Source: an uncultured Clostridia bacterium
GTDB lineage: Bacteria > Bacillota > Clostridia > TANB77 > CAG-508
Assembly: GCA_947626705.1 (NCBI GenBank)
Contig: CANQTJ010000047.1
Span: 1 to 11,789 of the forward strand
DNA: 11,789 bases
Direction of reading: 5' to 3'
Shown: piece by piece, positions 1-8,500 of the stretch
Layout: every line of letters starts with the position of its first letter
Numbering within the stretch: position 1 is the stretch's first letter
The notes under the pieces: generated by a model
Database searches by the model: none
Told to the model about the DNA's origin: nothing
The model's input: the letters and a program-made list of their open reading frames with translations, nothing else
Position numbers and translations under genes: made by a program

Positions 1-117
1 GTAAATGACATGGTAAAAAATATGAAAAAGAGCAATTTATCAACAAAAACAATTTCTATGATTTCAGGATTAAATGATGAAGAAATAAATGAAATATTAA
101 AAAATAAAAGATTATAA
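1..117 (+). CDS. C-terminal fragment, possibly Rpn/PD-(D/E)XK transposase-like nuclease family
   Basis: The open frame enters from the left edge and ends at the TAA at 115-117, leaving 38 residues. The tail reads VKNMKKSNLSTKTISMISG and then LNDEEINEIL. This resembles the C-terminus of Rpn-family (recombination-promoting nuclease, PDDEXK_2 transposase-like) proteins, which often end with a short helix-turn-helix-like stretch of the type 'IS.ITGLS.EEI..L'. The catalytic part lies outside the window, so the call rests on this short tail only. Any protein ending in a small HTH-like segment is an alternative. A terminator follows at 241-277, so it is not co-transcribed with plsX. Confidence 0.4.
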   Translation, partial: VNDMVKNMKKSNLSTKTISMISGLNDEEINEILKNKRL

Positions 118-240
118 ATATAATAATTCTCTTGGATTAGCGTGAACAATAGCAAAATTAAAAGGGCAAAATTAATATTATTAAATAATTTAGTTATACA
201 GGTCTAGCAGAGTTTTATGGTATATATTAATGTTTAAAAA

Positions 241-277
241 TAAAGTTAATTACAAAAACAATTAACTTTATTTTTTT
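241..277 (+). terminator. Intrinsic terminator after the left-edge gene
   Basis: A perfect 11-bp inverted repeat (241-251 pairing with 260-270, 8-nt loop) is followed by a run of seven T at 271-277. It is preceded by five A (236-240), so it could also work on the minus strand. It separates the left-edge fragment from plsX. Confidence 0.8.
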
Positions 278-286
278 GTAAAACTA

Positions 287-315
287 TTGCTTTTTTCTCA
301 AAACAATAATAAAAT
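287..315 (+). promoter_or_regulatory. Candidate sigma-A promoter for plsX
   Basis: TTGCTT (287-292) and TAAAAT (310-315) are separated by exactly 17 bp, about 60 bp before plsX and just after the preceding terminator. In AT-rich DNA such matches arise by chance, so this is moderate evidence. I see no clear palindromic FapR-type operator over it. Confidence 0.5.
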
Positions 316-375
316 ATCTATATTATAAATACAATATATAATAGCCCAACTATAAAGAAAGGAATGGTATAATCA

Positions 376-1389
376 ATGAAAATAATATTAGATGCAATGG
401 GAGGAGATAATGCACCAGACGCTAATATAAAAGGTGCAGTAAAGGCAATAAATAAGGTAAAAGCTGAAGTAGTATTAGTTGGAAAAGAAGAAATAATAAG
501 AAGTAAAGTAAAAGAGTTTTTTGGAAAAGAAATTGAAGAAATATCTGATAGATTAAAAATACATAATGCGACAGAAACAATAGAAATGGAAGATCAGCCA
601 ACAGTAGCAATAAAACAAAAGAAAGATTCCTCAATGGTAGTTGGATTTAATATGTTGAAACAAGACGAAGGAGATGTATTTATATCAGCAGGAAATTCAG
701 GAGCATTACTTGCTGGTGCAACGTTACTAGTAGGAAGAATAAAGGGGATAGATAGACCAGCTTTAGCTGGAATTTTACCAGCATATAAAAGTCAATTATT
801 ATTAATGGACTGTGGTTCAAACACAAATTGTAAGCCTATTAACTTGTTACAATTTGCACAAATGTCTACAATATATTTAAAAAATACTTTTGGTATTGAA
901 AAACCGGCTATAGGACTTTTAAATATTGGAACAGAAGAAACAAAAGGAAATGAGTTAGTAAAAGAAAGTTATCAGCTATTAAAAGAGAAATCAGAGGAAT
1001 TAGGAATAAATTTTGTCGGAAATGTTGAAGGAAGAGATGCTTTTTCAGGAAAAATAGATGCTATTATAACAGATGGATTTACTGGAAATGTATTTTTAAA
1101 AACAACAGAAGGTTTAGGAAAGTTTGTAAAGAGATCTTTAAAAGAAAGTTTATTTAAGAGTATTTTATCTAAAATAGCTTCTGTTCCTGCTTTGCCAGCT
1201 ATGAATAGATTTTCAAAAGTTATGGATTATAAATCTTATGGAGGAGCATTGTTCTTAGGAGTAAAAAAACCGGTAGTTAAAGCACATGGAAGTAGTGATG
1301 AAAAATTATTTGAATATACGATTATTCAAGCAGAGAAATTTGTTGAAAATAAAGCAGTAGATAAAATGATAGAGGCATTTACTAAATAA
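376..1389 (+). CDS. plsX: Phosphate acyltransferase PlsX
   Basis: PlsX converts acyl-ACP plus phosphate into acyl-phosphate, the donor used by PlsY to start phosphatidic acid synthesis at the membrane. The 337 residues match the usual family length. Family motifs are present in order: the N-terminal MKIILDAMGGDNAP, AGNSGALLAG (about 105-114), the GTEETKGN turn (185-192), GNVEGRD (215-221), TDGFTGN (232-238) and the C-terminal YGGALFLGVKKPVVKAHG. The start is supported by AAAGAAAGGA at 354-363, a slightly long 12 nt from the ATG. It sits just before acpP, whose product carries the acyl group PlsX uses; this pairing is common in Firmicutes. fapR and fabD, frequent neighbours in other species, are absent here. 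No unusual codons are seen and CGG is not used. Confidence 0.97.
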   Translation: MKIILDAMGGDNAPDANIKGAVKAINKVKAEVVLVGKEEIIRSKVKEFFGKEIEEISDRLKIHNATETIEMEDQPTVAIKQKKDSSMVVGFNMLKQDEGDVFISAGNSGALLAGATLLVGRIKGIDRPALAGILPAYKSQLLLMDCGSNTNCKPINLLQFAQMSTIYLKNTFGIEKPAIGLLNIGTEETKGNELVKESYQLLKEKSEELGINFVGNVEGRDAFSGKIDAIITDGFTGNVFLKTTEGLGKFVKRSLKESLFKSILSKIASVPALPAMNRFSKVMDYKSYGGALFLGVKKPVVKAHGSSDEKLFEYTIIQAEKFVENKAVDKMIEAFTK

Positions 1390-1434
1390 AAATTGAATAC
1401 TTAGTATAAAATAAAAATAATTAGTAAAATATAC

Positions 1435-1463
1435 TTGACAAAAATAATAACATATAATATAAA
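1435..1463 (+). promoter_or_regulatory. Promoter for acpP
   Basis: A consensus TTGACA (1435-1440) and TATAAA (1458-1463) are separated by 17 bp in the 138-bp gap between plsX and acpP. This gives acpP its own start of transcription, fitting the high demand for acyl carrier protein; read-through from plsX is also possible because no terminator separates them. Confidence 0.75.
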
Positions 1464-1527
1464 AGTATTATAATAAAATAGATAATACATATTAGTTAAA
1501 AACTTGAGAGGAGGTGAACTCGAAATT

Positions 1528-1767
1528 ATGAGTTCAGAAGAAATATTAGAAAAGGTAAAAGCTATTATAGTTGAACAGTTAGGAGTAGCAGATACAGCTG
1601 TAACAACAGAAGCATCATTTATAGATGATTTAGGAGCTGACTCTTTAGATATAGTTGAATTAGTAATGGCTATAGAAGAAGAATTTGATATAGAAATTCC
1701 AGATAGTGATGCAGAAAAAGTAGTAACAGTAGGAGATGTTGTAGACTATATAAAAGAAAATGTTTAA
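1528..1767 (+). CDS. acpP: Acyl carrier protein
   Basis: This is the small acidic carrier that holds fatty acyl intermediates on a 4'-phosphopantetheine arm. The 79 residues match the usual AcpP length. The signature GADSLD surrounds Ser39, the phosphopantetheine attachment site; the following helix (DIVELVMAIEEEFDIEIPD) is the typical partner-recognition helix II. The frame is open upstream to a TTG at 1504, but the strong AGGAGGTG at 1509-1516 lies inside that extension and points to the ATG at 1528, 11 nt further on. Starting at ATG also removes eight residues that do not fit the family. It follows plsX and is closed by a terminator at 1801-1838. Confidence 0.97.
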   Translation: MSSEEILEKVKAIIVEQLGVADTAVTTEASFIDDLGADSLDIVELVMAIEEEFDIEIPDSDAEKVVTVGDVVDYIKENV

Positions 1768-1800
1768 AATTGGATATGATAAATTGTTAATCCATAATTA

Positions 1801-1838
1801 AAATTCCCTTTTAATTTTATAATAAAAGGGGATTTTTT
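1801..1838 (+). terminator. Intrinsic terminator after acpP
   Basis: AAATTCCCTTTT (1801-1812) pairs with AAAAGGGGATTT (1824-1835), with one G-T wobble and an 11-nt loop. The second arm runs into six T (1833-1838). It ends the plsX-acpP unit. Confidence 0.85.
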
Positions 1839-2046
1839 GAGTTTAGGAATTGTATATTATTAAGAGCAAAATACAGAGCTGAAAAAGCCTTATCCGTATA
1901 GATTAGTTGCGATTAGATGTATATTGTAATAAAAAAATAATATAAATGTAAAATTATTGTAGTTTGGTATATATGTTATATCCGTAAAGGTGAAAAGCCA
2001 CCAAAAAAATATCTAAAAAATACTTACTTTATTATTTTTTTAAAAT
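1839..2046. other. Non-coding gap with two shared short motifs, function unknown
   Basis: No coding frame or known RNA gene is recognised here. Two places share two short words: TGAAAAAGCC (1880-1889) followed by TATCCGTA (1891-1898), and TATCCGTA (1979-1986) followed by TGAAAAGCC (1991-1999), so the words occur in opposite order. A small hairpin GGTG-loop-CACC covers 1989-2002, and GCT/AGC flanks the A-run in the first copy. It could be a small structured RNA, a protein-binding region or remnant sequence. I compared it from memory with c-di-GMP-I/II, c-di-AMP, fluoride and cobalamin riboswitches and found no match. The recognisable promoter of the next gene lies downstream of it, which argues against a leader riboswitch. 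Confidence 0.3.
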
Positions 2047-2055
2047 TGATATAAT
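2047..2055 (+). promoter_or_regulatory. Extended -10 promoter for the giant surface-protein gene
   Basis: TGATATAAT fits the extended -10 consensus TGnTATAAT exactly. No good -35 lies at 17 bp, which extended -10 promoters tolerate. Transcription would begin near 2062, giving a leader of about 30 nt with the ribosome binding site GGGAGAG at 2078-2084. Confidence 0.65.
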
Positions 2056-2090
2056 TTATATAGTAATTAATTTTTATGGGAGAGATTGTT

Positions 2091-2573
2091 ATGAAGATAT
2101 TATCAAACTTTTCAAAAAAAGGTAAATTAAAAGTATTACTTATTGCAATTTTAGTGATGATTTTAGGTGGTATTGGCATCTTTATTGCTAATAATGGTTC
2201 AAATAACATATTAGGAATTAATTTGCCAGGCATTAAAGGGGAAACTGTTGATAGCGAAACAGCACAAGCAGGTTCAGAAAAGAGTACTGACCTTACATCA
2301 TTACAAGTTGTTTCAGCAAAAGAGATAGCAAATGCTGAAGATAAAAATGACTTTTACGGAAAACAAGTAACAAATTATACAGTAGATGGAATAGATGTAA
2401 ATTGGGATGTATTTTATTCAGATGGAACAAATATCTACTTAATAGCAGATGATTATATAGAAAGAAGTAAATTGCCAGCGACTAAGGAAGGACACAAACC
2501 AAATGCTGGAAGTAGTAGTTACCCAAGGTCTGCATATTTTACTAATGTAATTCAGGATTATAAACGGTTCTAG
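2091..2573 (+). CDS. Segment 1 of the giant protein: signal anchor and start of module A1
   Basis: If no frameshift occurred this segment would give a 160-residue protein ending at TAG (2571), two codons after CGG. It has a basic N-terminus (FSKKGKLK), a hydrophobic stretch (VLLIAILVMILGGIGIFIA), a linker rich in Ser, Thr and Glu, then the opening of module A1 (VSAKEIANAEDKNDFYG, VNWDVFYSDGTNIYLIADDY). It stops in mid-module, where the second copy A2 continues for more than 150 residues. So the zero-frame product would be a membrane-tethered stub without wall anchor. Confidence 0.8.
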   Translation: MKILSNFSKKGKLKVLLIAILVMILGGIGIFIANNGSNNILGINLPGIKGETVDSETAQAGSEKSTDLTSLQVVSAKEIANAEDKNDFYGKQVTNYTVDGIDVNWDVFYSDGTNIYLIADDYIERSKLPATKEGHKPNAGSSSYPRSAYFTNVIQDYKRF

Positions 2574-5500
2574 TAATATAACTGATATAAGAATTAAAGC
2601 ATTAAATAATGATTATTTTAATATAAAAAAATATACAAGTACAAATTATAATATGAAAGCGGTAGCATATATGTTAGATACTAGTATATGGAAGACATTT
2701 GTAAATACAGATGTAGCAGATTATGCGATTGGAGGACCAACGGTAGAATTATTATTTAATTCATATAATCAAACACACCAAACACAATATAAAGCTAAAG
2801 CAAAAAGTGAGATTGGGTATCAAGTAAGTTGTGATAATGGAAGTACATGGAGTCAGAGTACAAGTAAGAATCTGGAAAAAGAAAAACCATATGTGGTAAG
2901 CGATACAACAAAGGCAAATGGAATGTGGCTTGCTAGTCCACATTCTAATTACGAAACTATTGGTACAGGTTTAATGGAAGTGGGATGTGGTGGATCTGTT
3001 TTCACTGATTTTTGTCATGATATACAGGATTCTAGTTGGGAAAAATTTGGAAAATATGTTGGCGAGGGTTTTCGTCCAGTAATTTGTCTAAAATCTAATT
3101 TTAATTTGAAAAAAAGTGTTGGTGGTAGTTCGTATACAATAACTGAAGAGGCTGTAAGTTCAGGTAATGAGGATCAAGGTGGAGGTAGTGGAAACACTGG
3201 AGATAGTGAAGATGATGAAATGCAAGGAGATGACCCTACACCATCACAAGGAGTTTCAGCAAAAGACATAGCAAATGCAGAGGATAAAAAAGACTTATAT
3301 GGAAAAGAAGTAAACTATATAGTAGAGGGCGTAGAAGGTGTAAAATGGAAAATATTTTATTCAGATGAAGAAAATATCTATCTAATAGCAGATGATTATA
3401 TAGAAAGAAGTTTATTTCCAGTAACTAAACAAAGTCATAAACCAAATGATGGAACTTGCCAAAGAGATGCGTATTTCACTGATGTATTAACCGATTATCA
3501 GCGGTTCTGCAGATATAACCGATGAAAAAATAAAAGCATTAAATGAAAATTATTTTAATGAGCATACTGATTATACAAGTACAAATAATAATATGAAATC
3601 AGTAGCATATATGTTAGATACAGATATATGGAAAAAATTTGCAAAAGATGGAGTAGCTGATTATGCAATTGGAGGACCGACAATAGAGATGCTATTTAAT
3701 TCATATAATCAAAAATATGGAACAAAATTTGTAACAGAAGCGACGAGTGCAACTGGTTATCAAATAAAAGAGCAAGATAGTGATGAGTGGAGCGATTCTA
3801 TATGTGATTTATTAAAAACAGAAGATAGATTATATGTTATAACTGATACAACAAATGCTTATGGAATGTGGCTTTCTAGTCCTTCTGCCAGCAATTCTAA
3901 TCAGATGATGTGTGTAAGCTATGATGTCTATGGTACAAGTAATTATGGTTTTCGTCCGATAGTTTGTCTAAATTCTAATGTTAAGTTGAAGAAAAGTGCT
4001 GATGGTAATTCATTTACAATAACAGAAGATGATGGAGATTCAGGTAATGAAAATCCAGGTGGAGAAAGTGGAAATCCAGGCACTGAAAATCAAGGTAGTG
4101 ATACAAATGCAGAAAATACTTTACAAAAGGCAATAGAAAAAGGGATTATATTAAGTGAAACAGATAATACGAAATTGACAGATAAATATGGAAATCAAGT
4201 TATAGTACCAGCAGGGTTTAAAGTTACTAATGATGCAACTGATGTAACTGAAGGTATTGTAATTGAAGATAAAGATGGAAATCAATTTGTATGGGTGCCA
4301 GTGGGAGAGGTAGCTGGAAAAGATACTGATAAAAAGACAATAAAATTAAATAGATATACATTCGGTACAGATGGAGTACCAGAAGAACAGAATGAAACAG
4401 AGATAAATAGTGGTAATTTTAAATATAAAGAAGAAACATATAGTTCATCAACAGAAAATGCAAAAGCTAAAGATATAAACGCGTTTAAAACAAGTGTAAC
4501 AGATAATCATGGATATTATATAGGGAGATATGAAGCAAGAACAACAACATTAAGAAGTGATTATAGAACAGGTTTAACATCAGTAAAAGAAAAGGGAGAT
4601 TCGTATATATATAAACAAATAACACAACAACAAGCATCACAACAATGTCAAGCAATGTATACAAATAATAGTAAATTTACAAGTGATTTAATAAATAGTT
4701 ATGCATGGGACACAGCTATTGTTTTCATACAAACATTTAGTAGTAAACCAACTTATTCAAGACAAACAACTTTAAATTCATCATTTAAAAATAAAGGAAC
4801 AAATAATACAACTACACCAGATGTGGTTTGCAACATATATGATATGGCAAGTAATATGATAGAATGGACAACAGAAACAGCTAGTGATACTGTAAATCAT
4901 AGATGCTCTAATAGAGGAGGATCTTTCTATTGGGAAGATATGTATACAAGTCAACGCAGTAGCTGGTATACTAAGTTTACTCGGATATGCAAGTTCTTCT
5001 GGTGGCGATGAAATTGGCTTCCGTCCAATTTTATATTTAGAAGGCTCATATATAGAATATCAAGATGGAGGAAGTAGTGGAGAAAGTGGAAATCCAGGCG
5101 GAAGTACAGGCGGAGAAACAGATATAAAGAAAAAAACAGTAAAAGATGCAATTCAAAGTGGAGGAATACTAAGTACAACAGACAACACAGTATTAGAGGA
5201 TGAATATGGAAATGAGCTTGTTGTACCAAAAGGATTTAAAGTAAAAGATGAAGCAACTGATGTAACAAAAGGAATTGTAATTGAAGATGAGCAAGGAAAT
5301 GAGTTTGTATGGATACCAGTTGGAACAATTTATACAGATGCAGAAAAAACAGTAAAAAATGCAAAAAATATAGATTTAAGTAGATATACATTTGATGAAG
5401 AAGGGCAAAAAATTAAACAAGAGGATAAACCAATAAAGGAAGATGAAACAGATTCAACAATAACATATCAAGAATTATATGAGTCATCTTTAGGAAATCA

Positions 5501-8500
5501 AGTAGCTAAAAATATAAATGAATTTAAAGCAAGTGCAAAAATAAATAAAGGATATTATATAGGAAGATATGAAGCAAGAACAGGAACGCAGAGAACATCA
5601 TCTAACAAAGATACGTTAACAAAAGTAACAGAAAAAAAGGACGATTACGTTTATAATGATATAACCCAGTCAGATGCAGCAAATCAATGTCAATTAATGT
5701 ATGGAAATAATAATAGTTTTACAAGTGATTTAATAAACAGTTATGCATGGGATACAGCGTTAGTATTCTTACAAGAATTTGATAATAGAGATAAAGAAAC
5801 AGCAATGTCATATTCAAGACAAACAAGTGTAAATGAAGATTTAGCAGAGAAAGGAACTAATAATACACAAACGCCAGATGAAATTTGTAATGTATATGAT
5901 ATGGCAAGTAATGCAAAAGAATGGACAACAGAAACAGAAATTAATGAAAGTGAAGAAGTTGACGATGAATATCCATGTGTTGAAAGAGGAACAGATTATT
6001 GTAGCAATCGTTATGGCGAATGTGATACATCATATCAAAATTCTAGTACAGGATTTAGACCAATTTTATATATAAATGTAGATAAATCTCAAATTGGAGA
6101 AATAGAAAGGACAGTAGTTATAAGAAAGTACAGATCAGGAACAAGAACAGGACTACAAGGAGCGGAAATAGCAATATATAAAGATGATGGAAGTGATGTA
6201 TTAGATTCAGATAAAAAACTATTCAAATTAACAACGGATAAATATGGAGAAGTAGCATTTAAGTTAAAACCAGGAAAATATAAATATAGGGAAGAAAAAG
6301 CACCAAGTAGTTATGCACTAAATAGGAAAGTATATTCATTTGAAGTTACACAAGATGGAATGATAATATTTGAAGAGGAAAATTATGGTATTATATATGA
6401 TTCAAAATTAAGATTTAGAGTTCATGTAACAGATAGAAGTGGAAATGTAATACCGGGCTCTAGAGTACAATTGTATGATAGTAGAGGAAACAAAGTAGAA
6501 GACTCAAATGGAAATCCAGTAATAGGAACAACAGATGGTAATGGAGATGTATATTTTGAAGATATTGAGCCAGGCAGATATGGATTTGGATATGTAGAAG
6601 GAAGTGATGGATATACAGGAGATGGAACAATATATTATGTAGATGTATCAGAAGATGGAACAACAAATTATGAAGGAAATTCTGGTGGAAATATTTATAC
6701 AGAGGAAGTAAAAGGAACAATAAAAATAACAAAATATAGATATGGAACAAGTATAGGAGTACAGGGAGCAATAATAGGAATATATAATGAAGATGGTAGT
6801 CAAGTATTAGACGATAATCAACAGCCATTACAATTAACAACAGGAGAAAACGGGGAAATAACGTTTACATTAAAACCAGGAAAATATAAATACAAAGAAA
6901 TAAAATCACCAAGAAGATATGCATTAAATAAAATAGAATATACATTTGAAGTAACAAAAGATGGAACAGTAATATTTGGAGAAGAAAAAGGAATCTTATA
7001 CAATAAAAAATTAGGATTTTGGGTTCATGTAAAAGATGAGTATGGAAATGGAATACCAGGTTCTAAAGTACAATTATATGATGCAGATGGAAATATAGTT
7101 ACAGGAGAAGATGGAAATCCAGTAATAGGAACAACAGATAAAGACGGTAATGTATTTTTTGAAGATATTGAGCCAGGAAGACATGGATTTGGACAAGTAG
7201 AAAGTGATAATGGATATACAGTCGATGGGACAGTACATTATGTGGAAATAGAAGAAGACGGAACAGTAAAATATGAAGATGGCTCAAATGGAGATATTCA
7301 TACTGAAAGAGTTTCAGGAACAATAATAATTTGGAAGCATAGATATGGAACAAATGTAGGGCTACAAGGAGCAATAATAGGAATATACAATGAAGATGGA
7401 ACACCAGTAAATCAAGACGGAAAACATTTAACATTTGAAACAAACGAATATGGACAAATAACATTTACATTAAATTCTGGAAAATATAAATATAAAGAAG
7501 AAAAGGCACCAAGTAAATATGCGCTAAATAGCAAAATGTATTCATTTGAAATCAAAGAAGATGGAACAATAATATTTGAAACAGATGGTGGAATAATATA
7601 TGATACAAAATTAAGATTTGGAGTGCATGTAAAAGATAGAGTAGGAAATGGTATACCAGATTTTAGAGTACAATTATATGACAGAAATGGAGATATAGTA
7701 ACAGATGAAGATGGAAATCCAGTAATAGGAACAACAGACGAAAATGGAGATGTATATTTCGAAGATATTGAATCAGGAGAATATGGATATGGACAAGCAG
7801 AAGATAATAACGGATATATAGGAGATGAAGAAATACATAAAGTAGAAGTCAAAGAAGATGGAACAGTAGAATATGAAGATGGTGCAGAAGGAAATATTTA
7901 TTTTGAAGTAGTAATGTCAGAAGAAGGAAAATACAAAATAAGGAAGTACATAAAAGATACAACAACACCGGTAGAAGGAGCAATAATCGCATTATATGAT
8001 GAAGAAGGAAATCCATTAAAAGGAGAAAATGGAGAAGAAATAAAATTAACAACAGATGTAAATGGAGAAGTAACAATACCATCATTAAGGTATGGAATAT
8101 ACAAATACAAAGAAGTGGAAGCACCAGAAGGATACGAACTTAATGATACGATGTATAGTTTTAAAGTAAATAGTGATGGAACAATAACATTTGAAGGAGA
8201 AACAGAAGGAATCATATATAACGAAAAAATAAAACCAGATGAAGGAGAAGGTTCAGGAGAACAAAAAGAAGTAATAGTAATTATTAAAAAATATGAAGCT
8301 GGAACAAATATAGGACTAGAAGGAGCAGTAATAGGAATATATGATGAAAACGGAAAAGCAGTTATGAGAGAAGATGGAACTCCATTAAAGCTAACAACAG
8401 ATTCAAATGGACAAATACAATTTAAAGCAAAACCAGGAAAATATAAATATAGAGAAGAAAGAGCTCCAGAAGGATATGAATTAAATGCAACAGTATATAC

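Larger units (their letters stand above)
2310..4029 (+). repeat. Two tandem copies of module A (2310-3150 and 3253-4029)
   Basis: The copies share VSAK(E/D)IANAEDK, Y(G)K, FYSD..NIYLIADDYIERS, HKPN, AYFT(N/D)V, ITD..IKALN, YTSTN.NMK.VAYMLDT.IWK, ADYAIGGPT.E.LFNSYNQ, GMWL.SP and FRP(V/I).CL.SN..LKKS. They diverge in the middle, where A1 has an extra stretch (about 2960-3060), and are joined by an acidic Gly-rich linker. The +1 shift site lies at the same position in both, so either it predates the duplication or was kept after it. Confidence 0.8.

Noticed and set aside
1504..1527. TTG start giving an eight-residue extension of the acyl carrier protein
   Set aside because: The ribosome binding site AGGAGGTG lies inside this extension and the family begins at the ATG at 1528.
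1861..2010. Known riboswitch before the giant gene
   Set aside because: It does not match the conserved cores of the c-di-GMP, c-di-AMP, fluoride or cobalamin classes as I recall them, and the best promoter lies downstream of it.
2076..2090. ATG at 2076 as start of the giant protein
   Set aside because: The Shine-Dalgarno GGGAGAG (2078-2084) lies after it and is correctly spaced for the ATG at 2091.
2571..2573. Stop-codon read-through or recoding at TAG
   Set aside because: Reading through TAG in the zero frame soon meets further stops, while the homology to module A2 continues in the +1 frame, so a frame change is needed rather than read-through.
4106..6078. Diversity-generating retroelement target in the SUMF1-like modules
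   Set aside because: The fold is suggestive, but no template repeat, reverse transcriptase or accessory gene is seen in the window, and the S1/S2 differences are not limited to adenines.
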